A stretch of 64,000 bases of DNA from an uncultured Tessaracoccus sp. (GTDB lineage: Bacteria > Actinomycetota > Actinomycetes > Propionibacteriales > Propionibacteriaceae): the NCBI RefSeq assembly GCF_947255005.1, contig NZ_CAMYFI010000006.1:5876-69875 (forward strand). Reading direction: 5' to 3'. Numbering within the stretch: position 1 is the first letter of the stretch; each line of letters begins with the position of its first letter. Below, in pieces: positions 27,217 through 36,381 of the stretch. The notes beneath the pieces are model-generated. The model was not told the origin of the DNA and did not search any database. It was given only the letters and a program-made list of their open reading frames with translations. The translations under genes and the position numbers were made by a program.

Positions 27217-28638
27217 TCAGGCGTGACGCAGCCCCGCTGCTGTCTCCCGGCGCAGCCATGTCATCGCCTGGCTGAGCTGGACAGCCCACAGCGCGAACCA
27301 GCACACCAGGAAGCCCGCGGCCAATCCCAGCCAAGGAACGCTCAGCACCACGGAGCCCACCAGCGCCAGTGAGCAGCTGACCACCAGCCACGCCACTAGA
27401 GCCACCGGAAGCAGCCCCATACCGGCTGCGCACAGAGCCAGGCAGAAGGACTGCCACGCGACCAAACGTGAGACCTGTACGGGGCTCATCCCCGACGCGC
27501 GCAGCGTAGTATGCTCGCGCGCCTGGTCGCGGCCGCTGAGCGCGATGACCGCCATGCTCGTCGCGATCGCCATCACGCAGAACAGGCCAGAGAGAAGGGC
27601 GATGTCGGTCAGGTTCGGATCCTCCAGCGGGAAACCCGCCCGTGTCATCACGGCCAGGTAGGAGCCTGTCGCGGTGAAGATGACGCCGCCCAGCGCGATC
27701 GCTGCCGCCAACGGCGCGATCGTGTTCGCGTTCATCGCCGCCTGCGCCCGGGCCGAGCGCGCCGCCACCTGTCCCACGGGGACACGGAAGAGACGCAGGA
27801 CCTGGTGCGCGACGTTCAGGGCGACATGCACCAGAGCGGGTCCCGTCACGTACACCGCAGCGGCGCTCAACCCGCCGACCCACGTCGCCGCATTCACCAT
27901 CGCCGTGGTCGACCGCCCGACCTGCGCAGGATCCAACGTCCGGGGTGTCGCGGCCGCCATCGCCACAGCACAGGCCAACAGCAGGCCTCCAACGAGCCAC
28001 CGCCCCCACGCACGCCGGCTCCGAACAGCCGCGGGCCCACGCATCGCTTCAACGGGCTCCACCAGAGCCGCACGGTGCGCAGGCCAGGCAGCGCCCAGCA
28101 GACACGTCACCACCGAGAGGACCAGCGCTGTGCCGCCCGCCACAGCGCTCGGCGCGAACAGCGGAGGAACGAAGTCACCGGTGCCGCCCGGAAAACTCGC
28201 ACCGGCCATCTCGTTGAACCACGGCACCACGAGCGAACTCAGCACCGAGCCGAGCGCCACCCCCGGAACAGCCCCGACGAAGCTGGCCAGCCCGACCAGC
28301 GCCCACAGGCAGGCGCGGACCTGCCGGGGCGAAGCTCCCATCAGCCGCCACTGGGCGAACGTGTTGCGGGTGCGCTCCACCGTCGCAGAACCCACCACCG
28401 TCAGAGAGCACACCGCGAGCAGCGCGATCACTGTGTAGATCGTCATCGAGACCATCGCGAACTCGCCGCCGTCGAGACCTGATCGCCGGGCCGCGTCCAA
28501 GAACTCGGTGGAACTGGTCCAGAGGAACTGATTCGTGCACGCCGTGACCAGGACCGTCACCGCGGCGACCACACCCATACTTGGCGCCCACCCGAACCAG
28601 TCGCTGCGGAGGATCCGCACCACATGACGCAGCATCAC
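27217..28638 (-). CDS. FtsX-like ABC transporter permease
   Basis: A 473-aa membrane protein with two FtsX-type modules. Both contain the cytoplasmic motif style RLMGASPRQVRACL and RASGMSPVQVSRLV that couples to the ATPase. About 8-10 hydrophobic segments are visible. It overlaps the ATPase gene by 4 bp. Permeases of this MacB/BceB-like class move peptides or lipophilic compounds or signal their presence; the substrate is unknown. Confidence 0.88.
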   Translation of the reverse strand: MMLRHVVRILRSDWFGWAPSMGVVAAVTVLVTACTNQFLWTSSTEFLDAARRSGLDGGEFAMVSMTIYTVIALLAVCSLTVVGSATVERTRNTFAQWRLMGASPRQVRACLWALVGLASFVGAVPGVALGSVLSSLVVPWFNEMAGASFPGGTGDFVPPLFAPSAVAGGTALVLSVVTCLLGAAWPAHRAALVEPVEAMRGPAAVRSRRAWGRWLVGGLLLACAVAMAAATPRTLDPAQVGRSTTAMVNAATWVGGLSAAAVYVTGPALVHVALNVAHQVLRLFRVPVGQVAARSARAQAAMNANTIAPLAAAIALGGVIFTATGSYLAVMTRAGFPLEDPNLTDIALLSGLFCVMAIATSMAVIALSGRDQAREHTTLRASGMSPVQVSRLVAWQSFCLALCAAGMGLLPVALVAWLVVSCSLALVGSVVLSVPWLGLAAGFLVCWFALWAVQLSQAMTWLRRETAAGLRHA

Positions 28639-29375
28639 CGCACCTCCGATCGGCGCACCGGTTGACGCATCCCGGCCAGCACCTGACCGGCGTCAAGCCC
28701 GGAGCCCACCCCGGTGATCGACCCGTCGCGCATGAACACCACACGATCGGCCAGCGTGGCGGCATCCACGTCATGCGTCACCATCACCACCGTGGTCCCC
28801 GCATCCGCGAGCTCCCGCAGCACCTCCAGAACCAGGCGTGAATTGGTGCTGTCCAGCGCGCCCGTCGGCTCGTCGGCAAACACGACAGCGGGTCGGAGCA
28901 GCAGCACCCGGCACAGCGCCACCCGCTGCTGCTCCCCACCCGACAGCGCCCCCGCAGCCGTCCCTGCCTTCGCCGCCAAGCCGAAGCGTTCCAGCAGCCG
29001 AGTGCGGACCTGGCGGTCAACCTGCCGACCGGCCAGCGACAGCGGTAGGGCCACGTTCTCCTCCACGCTGAGGTAGCTCACCAGGTTGTACTGCTGAAAC
29101 ACGAACCCGACCCGCGACCGCAGGAACGTCGCCCGCGCCTGCCGAGACATCGCATAGACGTCATATCCCTCAATCAGTACTTGACCTGCGGTCGGAGCGT
29201 CCAACCCGCTCAAGCAATACATCAGCGACGTCTTCCCTGCCCCGCTGGCACCCACGATCGCTGTCAACGACCCTGGAGAGAACATCACCGAACACTCCCG
29301 CAAGACCCAGTCGCCACTCGCGATCTGCCGCCCCACTGCAACCGCGCTCACCTCGCCAGCATCCCTCGTCTGCAC
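28635..29375 (-). CDS. ABC transporter ATP-binding protein
   Basis: Walker A GASGAGKT, Q-loop VFQQYNLV, signature LSGGEQQRVA, Walker B VVFADEPTGALD and switch VTHDVD are all present in 246 aa. It is most like the LolD/MacB-type ATPases that pair with FtsX-like permeases. It is the first gene of the four-gene cassette, which occupies nearly all of the segment between attachment sites 2 and 3. Confidence 0.94.
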   Translation of the reverse strand: MQTRDAGEVSAVAVGRQIASGDWVLRECSVMFSPGSLTAIVGASGAGKTSLMYCLSGLDAPTAGQVLIEGYDVYAMSRQARATFLRSRVGFVFQQYNLVSYLSVEENVALPLSLAGRQVDRQVRTRLLERFGLAAKAGTAAGALSGGEQQRVALCRVLLLRPAVVFADEPTGALDSTNSRLVLEVLRELADAGTTVVMVTHDVDAATLADRVVFMRDGSITGVGSGLDAGQVLAGMRQPVRRSEVR

Positions 29376-29589
29376 CCGTCACTCCTTTCGGCACCGGCCC
29401 TCCGTCCGAAGGCCTACAACAACCAAAGCCGTCCACCCACCCTCGTGTCGTGCCGAAAGAAGAAACTGTCATCACCAGAGGACAGGACCAGGCCCACAGC
29501 CGCGCAGACAGTCTGAGGACGTCGGCCGATGCCGGCCGCCCCTACAACCACCCCGTCATTGGTCAGCAGACAAGGAGGAAGCTGCGCCA

Positions 29590-29799
29590 CTTGCCCGAGG
29601 CATGAGGCTGCGTAACGGGCTGGACGGGTGTGTCGCTGCAGTTGCACTTCAGTGATGATCAAGTGTGTGCGGACTGTCCCCGCCGTGGTTGGCGTCTGCG
29701 GTGCTGCGGTCCGTGCCGTCGAGAGCGGATCGACTGGTGTGCTCGCACCGTCTGAATCACGGCCGGGGAAAGTTTCGACATGCCTTCCGCTAGCTCCAC
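29590..29799 (-). pseudogene. Relic of the double-HTH end protein (internal deletion)
   Basis: The GTG in the attachment core starts VELAEGMSKLSPAVIQTVRA, matching VELAGSLSKLAPAVIQMVRM of the intact copy at 46385-46870. After about 40 residues the sequence jumps to the C-terminal end (TVRTHLIITEVQ versus TVRKHLIAACVM), so both HTH cores are missing. Confidence 0.7.
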
Positions 29800-29819
29800 C
29801 AGATCGGACGTACTAGAAC
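29773..29819. other. Attachment site 3 (boundary of islands A and B)
   Basis: The left arm GTTTCGACATGCCTTCCGCT precedes the core AGCTCCAC (29792-29799), as in sites 4 and 5. The right arm is degenerate. The recombinase of island B lies to the right and the truncated HTH relic to the left. Confidence 0.65.
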
Positions 29820-31376
29820 ACCTGACATCGTTGGGTGCGAGGGCGGCGAACGGCTCGTTGAGCTGGATCACCGCTTTTTCGTCTTCGGTGATGAGGATGC
29901 GGTGGTAGAAAGCTTGGTTGGCGAGCCGTTTGCCGTGGTCGTCGGTGCGCTCCTACATCCGGCCGCAGTCAGCGAGGAATCGTAGGGCGGTGGCGAGGTG
30001 CTGGCGGGGGCCTTCGTGGTCGTGCCGCTCAGCGTCCAGGCGTTTGGCGACGTCGGCCAGAGCGATCCTGATCCGGTCCTGGTGGCGCTTCAGGGTGTCG
30101 AGGTCGATGGCGTCGGCGAAATAGCTTCGAGGAGCTTATCTGCCTCGCCTTCCAACCGCTGTTTGGAGGCGGTGAGGTCGTCGATGGCCTGGGACCGCTC
30201 AGCCAGGCGCTCATCGAACGCCGCCTCGATTCGCTCAGCAAGCTGCACATAGGTGCTTGGGCTGATGGCGATCTGTTGGTAACACTCGGCGACGAGTTGC
30301 TCAGCGACGCCAACGGGCACTGCCTTCCTCGTACACGTCGTGCGTTTGGTGGCTCGACCGGTGCAGATGTAATAGGCATAGCGGATGCCTTGTTTGTTGC
30401 GGGCGTAGTCGAGCTGCAACCGGGCGTTGCACGTGCCGCAGTACAGCGTGCCCTTGAGGTAGTGGTCGTGCTTGCGGCGTCGTTCCCCAGCGGTGGCGCG
30501 GGTATCCAGGAGGATCTGGACCTGCTGCCAGGTCTTCGCATCGACAATCGGCTCGTGGGCGCCGGGATGGAGAGCACTCTGGTAGCGGACCTGCCCGATG
30601 TAGTACGGATTACGCAGCAGCTTGAAGAACGTCGACCGCCCCACCGGCCCCGACGGCCGCTTCGGCGTCGCCACTGTCGTCAATCCTCGGGCGGTGGCTT
30701 CGGCCAGCAGGTCGGGGACGGTGTGCTCACGCTTCGCGTAGGTTTCGAAGACCCAGCGGATGAGCGGTGCACGGTCGGGGTCGATCTCGACGGTCCGGTA
30801 CTCCCTGCCGTGCTCGTCCTTGCGTCGCACGTTGCGGTAGCCGATCGGTGCACGGGAGGGGGTGCCGCCTGCGGCGACTTTCTGGGTCATGCCTTTGGTG
30901 ACTTCGGCGGCGAGGTTGCGGGAGTAGAACTCCGCAATCGAGGACATGATGCCGTGCAGCAGCATCCCCGACAGGGATTCGTCGATGTTCTCGGTCGCGG
31001 AGACCAATTGGACGCCGGCGTCGATGAGCTGGCGGTGGATGTCGACGTCATCGAGCCGGTTGCGGGCCAGCCGATCCACTTTGTACACGATGCAGTAGGT
31101 GACCTGATGGGTCGCGATGTAATCCAGCATTCGCTGCAGCTCGGGCCGCTTCGCCGACCGGGCTGACTCGCCCGCGTCGACGAACTCCGCGATCACCTGG
31201 GCGCCAAGGGTTTCGGCTTTGCGACGGTTCGCCTCCCGCTGTGCCGGGATGGAGAACCCTTCATCGCGGCCACCGGTGGTGGCTTGTTCCTTGGTGGAGA
31301 CCCGCTGGTAGGTCACCGCCGTCACCCGTCCCTCACCCGGGATATTCAGGGGCTTCGTGCGGGGAGTGGTCGTCAT
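29792..31376 (-). pseudogene. Large serine recombinase with damaged 3' end
   Basis: The 30090-31376 frame gives 428 aa: resolvase domain with catalytic S27 in TYQRVSTKEQ, YKVDRLARNR, then the recombinase domain (ATARGLTTVATPKRPSGPVG) and a zinc ribbon (TLYCGTCNARL ... YYICTGR ... TTCTRKAVP) followed by coiled coil. Near 30130 a one-base deletion ends the frame early. The proper C-terminus continues in another frame (ALADVAKRLDAERHDHEGPR), is cut by TAG near 29955, then reads NQAFYHRILITEDE up to the attachment core. It probably integrated this island once; whether the truncated protein acts is unclear. Confidence 0.82.
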
Positions 31377-31545
31377 GATCGGTGGTCCTCGTCGTCGAGT
31401 CGGCTACAGGTTCCGGGGTGTGGGTGTGGAGGCGGTCGGCCAGGTGCAGCACCAGCGCGACGAGCCGGTCCAGGTCCGGCTCGCCCCGGGGTAGGGGTTC
31501 GGCTATCAGTCTGCGTCCGTTCGGTGTGGTGCGTGCATACCTCAT
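31333..31545 (-). CDS. Small conserved-looking protein overlapping the recombinase start
   Basis: From the ATG at 31545: MRYARTTPNGRRLIAEPLPR and then DLDRLVALVLHLADRL, 70 aa, ending inside the recombinase gene (44-bp overlap). The amphipathic Leu-rich segment and the His/Asp-rich tail give no recognised domain. Genes of this type commonly precede recombinases in actinobacterial elements; I infer co-expression from the overlap. Confidence 0.55.
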   Translation of the reverse strand: MRYARTTPNGRRLIAEPLPRGEPDLDRLVALVLHLADRLHTHTPEPVADSTTRTTDHDDHSPHEAPEYPG

Positions 31546-31669
31546 GCCCCACAGGTGGACACCCCACCCCAGAACCCGCGGGGACGGTCGGGGTGGTGAC
31601 GGTTCCGGAAAATGTCCGGGACCGTCCCTTCGACTGGAATCGGGCACGAGTGTGCCGGGTGGGGTGTTC

Positions 31670-31695
31670 ACGGCTGGGGAAATTTCCCCAGCCGT
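31670..31695. promoter_or_regulatory. 26-bp perfect palindrome, likely operator
   Basis: ACGGCTGGGGAAA and its exact reverse complement TTTCCCCAGCCGT are fused without spacer. It lies in the gap between the AraC-type gene and the recombinase operon, beside a second dyad (GGACGGTC near 31581 and GACCGTCC near 31619). Candidate binding site controlling excision genes. Confidence 0.6.
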
Positions 31696-31857
31696 CCATC
31701 CGCACCGAATGATGCACGATCTGGGCCGCTCCACGGCGTGACGCGACACGGCGAGCCCAATGGAGGCTCACCAGTCAGGTGCGCACCGCATCCCGGAGGG
31801 AACACCGTGGCGGTGGCCTTCACGACTATCACAGGTGAGGGATACATGTCGAGCAGA

Positions 31858-32304
31858 TCAGCCATGGATGAGCGGATCACCGTCCGATCTGCCCGTATCC
31901 CGGTCATCGCCCGTGGCGGGGAGGAGTTGTCCGCACCACAAGCAACCGGTCAGGTCGTCTGCCGTCTGCTGGCGGTACTCGGCCCGATACGCGGTCGGGG
32001 TGACTCCCATGATCTTGGCGAACTGCTCCGCCGCATGAGCACGATTCCGCCACCCCACCCGGACCCCAATGTCGGCGATAGTCATGTCCGACTCCCGCAA
32101 CAGGCGAGCCATCTCCCGCACCCGCAACCGAGCCAGCCACGCGATTGGAGGCATGCCAATCTGGTCGTTGAAGACCCGCCCCACCTGCGACGGCGAGAGA
32201 TACAGGCTGCTGGCGATCTCAGCGAGGCTCCAGCGATGCGCAAGGTCGCCCTGCATCTCTGCGGCTGCTTTCTGCACCACTGATCGAAGAGCAGACTTGC
32301 TCAT
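31858..32304 (-). CDS. AraC-type HTH protein of the recombinase module
   Basis: Two HTH motifs of the AraC fold: HRWSLAEIASSLYLSPSQVG and MTIADIGVRVGWRNRAHAAE, followed by QFAKIMGVTPTAYRAEYR. At 148 aa it lacks a separate sensory domain. The C-terminus has GCLWCGQ, a possible metal or redox pair. It precedes the recombinase genes on the same strand, so it is probably the island's own regulator. Confidence 0.8.
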   Translation of the reverse strand: MSKSALRSVVQKAAAEMQGDLAHRWSLAEIASSLYLSPSQVGRVFNDQIGMPPIAWLARLRVREMARLLRESDMTIADIGVRVGWRNRAHAAEQFAKIMGVTPTAYRAEYRQQTADDLTGCLWCGQLLPATGDDRDTGRSDGDPLIHG

Positions 32305-32345
32305 GCGACCTCCTCACCCACATGGATGCTGGCAAGTCGTTCCAG

Positions 32346-33440
32346 CTAGACACGCGCAGGGGGCGGAGTGACATGTTCGCTTGCCAGGCATGCATAGACG
32401 AGGGTGCTGGTCCATTGACCCTTGCTGTACCAGTCCTCGACGTGGTGGGCTTCCAAACGCATCCCGACCCGTCGAGCCAGGGCGGCAGAGGCGGCATTGC
32501 GAGCATCCATCTGCGCAGTGATGCGGTGTAGTTGGTAGTGCTGGAATCCCACCTTGAGGACGGCCTGAACGGCTTCGGACGCGAACCCCTGGCCACCATG
32601 ATCAGGGTCGAGCACCCAGCCGATTTCGGCTTGTCCATGCTCGCGGTCAGTCAGCCACAAGGCGACATCGCCGACTGGGAGGCGATCATGTTCGATCACC
32701 AAGGCCAGGGCGCCGCTCGTGGAGCCGAGGCCGGTTCTTTCAAGTCGCTGGGTGAGTTTCATGTCGGTGTCTTCGACCGTCCACGGGTCATCGAGCAAGT
32801 ATCTGGCGACCTCGGGACGTGAATAGAGTGCCTCCAGCCAGGCATGGTCTTCTGGCTGGTGAAGCCGTAGCCGTAACCGGTCAGTGGACAGCGGCCAGTG
32901 CGGATCGGGGTAGAGCCTGCGGCGATAGTGGACCAGTTCCTCACGTACGCCTGCTGGCGTGGTGTCAGCCTGGCGGGAAGTCTCGACAAACCCGGCATTG
33001 ATCAGGCGCCGTTGGGAAGCTCGATTGGCAGTGACGGTCCGGGCAGTCAAAGCGCTCAACCCGGACTCCCGAGCAAGGGTGACTGCCAACTCAAGACCGC
33101 GAGCGGCATGACCAGTGCCACGCCGCTCAGGGGCGATCCAGAAGCCCACCTCCGCCGACTCGGTGCCGACATCGAAGATCACCATGCTGCCGACAAACTC
33201 GTCAGACTCGGCATCCGCGAGAGCGAGCACAGCCAACGTGCCATCGGCCAAGCCGGGCTCCACCACCTCGCGGATCAGGGCTCGTGCCGATTCGGGGGTG
33301 TACTCAGGCTCCGGAAGATGACCGAACCTGCGCACAGCCTCATCTGCCGTACCGTCCGCATACGCCGCCGCATCCGCGTCCGTCATGCGCCGCAGACACG
33401 TGCTGCCCGACACGAGGGGAAGTACCGAAGACTCCAACAT
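32346..33440 (-). CDS. Tandem GNAT-domain N-acetyltransferase
   Basis: Two GNAT folds in 364 aa. The first (about 1-175) has FWIAPERRGTGHAARGLELA and the second (about 180-350) GWVLDPDHGGQGFASEAVQA, each an acetyl-CoA pyrophosphate loop of the RimJ/RimL style. The acceptor is unknown; antibiotics or ribosomal-protein N-termini are options in this class. It is divergent from a TetR gene with a shared operator, so it is likely the regulated partner. Confidence 0.85.
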   Translation of the reverse strand: MLESSVLPLVSGSTCLRRMTDADAAAYADGTADEAVRRFGHLPEPEYTPESARALIREVVEPGLADGTLAVLALADAESDEFVGSMVIFDVGTESAEVGFWIAPERRGTGHAARGLELAVTLARESGLSALTARTVTANRASQRRLINAGFVETSRQADTTPAGVREELVHYRRRLYPDPHWPLSTDRLRLRLHQPEDHAWLEALYSRPEVARYLLDDPWTVEDTDMKLTQRLERTGLGSTSGALALVIEHDRLPVGDVALWLTDREHGQAEIGWVLDPDHGGQGFASEAVQAVLKVGFQHYQLHRITAQMDARNAASAALARRVGMRLEAHHVEDWYSKGQWTSTLVYACLASEHVTPPPARV

Positions 33441-33466
33441 ACCACTAACCTAACATAGAGCGAATA

Positions 33467-33491
33467 ACTATCTGAAGGCTGTTCGGATAGT
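33467..33491. promoter_or_regulatory. TetR operator overlapping a -10 box
   Basis: ACTATCTGAA-GGCTG-TTCGGATAGT is an inverted repeat with 10-bp arms and one mismatch, in the 56-bp gap between the divergent GNAT and TetR genes. GATAGT at its right end is a plausible -10 box located about 6 nt before the TetR start, implying autoregulation. Confidence 0.6.
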
Positions 33492-33496
33492 CTGGG

Positions 33497-34114
33497 GTGG
33501 TGAGCTACTGGGACCATCGCAAGCCCGTCCAACGCCATCGAGCAGTGGATATCGCCCAGATCGCTCGCGCGTCCGTCGCGCTGCTGGACGAAGGGGGCCT
33601 CAGAGCATTGACCTTGCGGGCAGTGGCGCAACACGTGGGGGTGGCCCCCGCAAGCCTGTACTCGCGAGTCCACTCGGTGGACGACCTCTTCGACCTCGCC
33701 CTGGACACGGCTCTCACAGATGACCCCGCAATGCAACAGGCCGTCAGCGACGCTGACTTGCCAGACCTCATGATGGCGTTCTTCCGCCATCTCGTTACTC
33801 ACCACTGGGCGGGGCACGTGATCGGGATGCGCGCCCCCCGCGGCCCCGCCTACATGCGTCTCTCCGAACGCATGTGCCTCCTACTTGAACAAGCGGGGGC
33901 GGAGGACCCGCTGGGGGCGGCCTACCGCTTGTCGAATCTAGTGATCGGCAGCGCGCTCACCGCCCCCATGGCCCCCAACGAGAAGCACGCTCCGATCGAC
34001 GCAGAACAAGCCCCCACGTACGCTCGCCTTCACCGCGAACACCACATCAGCCCGGAAACCATCCTCGCCGACGGCATCAACTGTCTCCTCACCTGCACGA
34101 ACCAGACCGGCTAA
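33497..34114 (+). CDS. TetR-family regulator
   Basis: HTH region AQIARASVALLDEGGLRALT and LRAVAQHVGVAPASLYSRVH is typical of TetR/AcrR proteins with the larger TetR_C domain. The start is GTG-GTG at 33497/33500 with no Shine-Dalgarno and a close -10 box, possibly leaderless. The product is about 205 aa. It probably represses the divergent acetyltransferase gene and itself. Confidence 0.85.
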   Translation: MVSYWDHRKPVQRHRAVDIAQIARASVALLDEGGLRALTLRAVAQHVGVAPASLYSRVHSVDDLFDLALDTALTDDPAMQQAVSDADLPDLMMAFFRHLVTHHWAGHVIGMRAPRGPAYMRLSERMCLLLEQAGAEDPLGAAYRLSNLVIGSALTAPMAPNEKHAPIDAEQAPTYARLHREHHISPETILADGINCLLTCTNQTG

Positions 34115-34123
34115 CGGAGACGC

Positions 34124-34249
34124 CACGCGTCTTGCAGATCGAGGACAGGCGCCCTTTGGGCGACGCATTGATACTTCACCGCGTGGTGGTCACCGTGGAG
34201 CAGGCGGGCCGGGACTGATGGGCCGGAGCCTCGATCTGCAAGACACGTG
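34124..34249. repeat. Inverted repeat with 21-bp arms downstream of the TetR gene
   Basis: Arms 34124-34144 and 34229-34249 match at 20 of 21 positions around an 84-nt spacer. The layout resembles the core-region hairpins, but the loop is longer and lacks the CCCCAAAA motif. The surrounding gap to 34363 has no gene. Confidence 0.7.
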
Positions 34250-34363
34250 CTAGTCCCACAGCTGCTCTGCGGGGCAAACCACATACTGAGCAGTACGGGC
34301 GATTGACAAGGTTGCTATTATGCTGACCCGTAGCGAACGTTGGTCTTAGCGGGAGGGGCCTGA

Positions 34364-35428
34364 TCAGGCCGACGCAGCGCCCGAAATGACCACCGTCACA
34401 CGATCTACGCCAACGACTTTCGTCTCCACAGGGGAGGCCAGCTCCGGAGAGAAGAGCGCCAAATTGACACCATCGCTAACCGAACTCCGGTAGATGACTC
34501 CTTGGTATCCCCGCTTCTTGATGAATTCACATAGGTACTGGCTTGGGATGTATTCAAACGCAGCGCTGCGGGGTTTCACTGGTTTCGTGAGCTCTTCGCC
34601 TAAGCGCTCGAGTAGGGGGAGTCCAGATCTAAGCGACATGATCTGCTCCGCGTTCTCAAGTATGAAGGGGGATGCGCTCTTTCGAGGATCTCGAAGATCG
34701 ACTGCCAGAATGGAGGGAACCTGGAAAGTTGCAACACTGACCACCTCACCCGTATGCGGCCGCACCTCAGACACCGCCGTTGTTGCAGTTGAGCCAAGAT
34801 ATAGATACGGAATTCCGGCAGGATTCGCGCGTCCGTGTCCGGCGAGGTGCGCGGGCGGAGCGCCCATCTTGCCGAGAGGCAAGGGCTCGTCACCTGAGAG
34901 CAAGCGAGCACGATGCCACAGGTCCGTGATCTCTTTGAGGGTGTCGACTGGCGCGACTAGCAACTCCAGCATCTCCGCAAGACGCTCAAGATCAATTGGC
35001 TCGTCCAGGAACCAACGGTTACGGTGCATCATCTCATCACGGAGATCGTCCCATCGTTGAGGTGTCTCATTGACCAGCAGGTCTATGGGCGCGAAGGATC
35101 GCCGGACAATCTCGCCATCGTTCAGGATGTCGGCAAGAAGTTCCTTGGCGTGTGCCTCATCCATCCTAGGGTTATCGAACAGGCGCCAATCTTCTGCGAG
35201 CAGGGCTGCCAGAGATTTGCCTTCGTCGTCAGTGTCGTAGCAATCGACCAGCATCTCGAACCACTGGCTCAGCGCAGAAGGGTCAATAGTGATTGTGTCC
35301 TGAGTTCCACAGTAGCCACAGTTGCCCCGGCGAGGCTGGCCAGTGCCATCCCCGATGACCTTGGGGATGATATTCCGCGTTAGCCCCGGATCTCCGAAAC
35401 AATTTGCACAGCAGTACTTCTTAGTCAT
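34364..35428 (-). CDS. RES-domain protein with zinc-binding HEPN/RES N-terminal domain
   Basis: The N-terminus has two Cys pairs (YCCANCFGDPGL; RGNCGYCGT) as in the HEPN/RES-NTD1 family. The C-terminal RES domain shows HRARLLSGDEPLPLGKMGAP, GRANPAGIPYLYLGSTATTA and VSEVRPHTGEVVSVATF; RES toxins degrade NAD+. The product is 354 aa. The ATG overlaps the sce7725-like gene by 8 bp, so it is the last gene of a three-gene operon. I infer an NAD+-targeting effector; no cognate Xre/MbcA antitoxin gene is adjacent. Confidence 0.85.
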   Translation of the reverse strand: MTKKYCCANCFGDPGLTRNIIPKVIGDGTGQPRRGNCGYCGTQDTITIDPSALSQWFEMLVDCYDTDDEGKSLAALLAEDWRLFDNPRMDEAHAKELLADILNDGEIVRRSFAPIDLLVNETPQRWDDLRDEMMHRNRWFLDEPIDLERLAEMLELLVAPVDTLKEITDLWHRARLLSGDEPLPLGKMGAPPAHLAGHGRANPAGIPYLYLGSTATTAVSEVRPHTGEVVSVATFQVPSILAVDLRDPRKSASPFILENAEQIMSLRSGLPLLERLGEELTKPVKPRSAAFEYIPSQYLCEFIKKRGYQGVIYRSSVSDGVNLALFSPELASPVETKVVGVDRVTVVISGAASA

Positions 35429-36374
35429 TACGGTTGGCGTAATGATAGTGGGCGAGCGTCTCCAGATGGTGTTTAATCGAGAGCTTCTTTACATATCCCA
35501 ATCCGGGGAAGTGACCGCGCTCATTCAGGTCTCGGAACTCAACAATCGCGCTACTTTCCAGAAGCTTGGAATCTCCAGAATCGAGTTTCCTGATCATCTT
35601 GTCCAATGCTTGGGCGAACTTTCCGGCCGGGTCGGTTGGCGTGTCGTTCGTATCAGACTTGAAATGATAAATGAACATCGCGTCATCTTGATCTGGGTCA
35701 ATGAAGGTCAGATGGATGGCGACTGCATACGCGGGACCTCCCCCCTCGCTGTAATTGTCTCCGACCGTCAAGAAGTCCCCATATCCGTCCACCCCCTCCT
35801 CAAGTGAGTAAGTGACGTGAAGGTCTGAAAAAGCCTCGACGGGTGGATATTCCGAGTTCTTCATTTGGGTAAACCCGTCGCTAACCAAGATTCGCGGGTG
35901 TCCATCGAAATGTTTCCGGTAGAGACGATTCGAGTGATCTTCCACGAAAACATTACGGAAGTCCCCTGCGCCCCCTCCAAGTAGAGCAGATAGGCCCCGG
36001 GGGTTGGTGAACCCAGCATGGATTAGAGTCGTCCCAGATTTATTGAATCTGTTCGTCAAATCATGTGCCTGGTCTAGAGTAGTTTTACTAGTGAGAAGAA
36101 TTCCAGCCCCTATTGCATCACTACCTTGGTACTCCTGTTCAAGAAGTTGAGCAATGCTTTCCCAACTCTCTCGATGGTCGCCATAACTCGGATTTACTAC
36201 CACGACTGCTTGAGCTTCGACGTCAGTCAAGGACTTGAGCGTCTTGTCCAGCCCTCCAAGCGAGGCGCGCACGGGTTCGATGACGGGAACGAAATTGGAC
36301 TCAGCGATTAGAGCGGCCGATTCACGAATTGCGATTAACTCAAACTGTTTTCCGCGGAAATAGGGGTAGTACAT
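35421..36374 (-). CDS. sce7725-family protein
   Basis: The opening MYYPYFRGKQFELIAIRESA is the hallmark of this family, followed by VPVIEPVR and repeated beta-strand/loop segments suggesting a barrel (VVVVNPSYGDHR; TLIHAGFTNPRG; RILVSDGFTQMKN). The product is 317 aa, biochemical role unknown. It lies 7 bp after the sce7726-like gene and overlaps the RES gene. The DNA here is visibly AT-richer than the flanks, indicating foreign origin. Confidence 0.85.
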   Translation of the reverse strand: MYYPYFRGKQFELIAIRESAALIAESNFVPVIEPVRASLGGLDKTLKSLTDVEAQAVVVVNPSYGDHRESWESIAQLLEQEYQGSDAIGAGILLTSKTTLDQAHDLTNRFNKSGTTLIHAGFTNPRGLSALLGGGAGDFRNVFVEDHSNRLYRKHFDGHPRILVSDGFTQMKNSEYPPVEAFSDLHVTYSLEEGVDGYGDFLTVGDNYSEGGGPAYAVAIHLTFIDPDQDDAMFIYHFKSDTNDTPTDPAGKFAQALDKMIRKLDSGDSKLLESSAIVEFRDLNERGHFPGLGYVKKLSIKHHLETLAHYHYANRND

Positions 36375-36381
36375 GTGGTCC

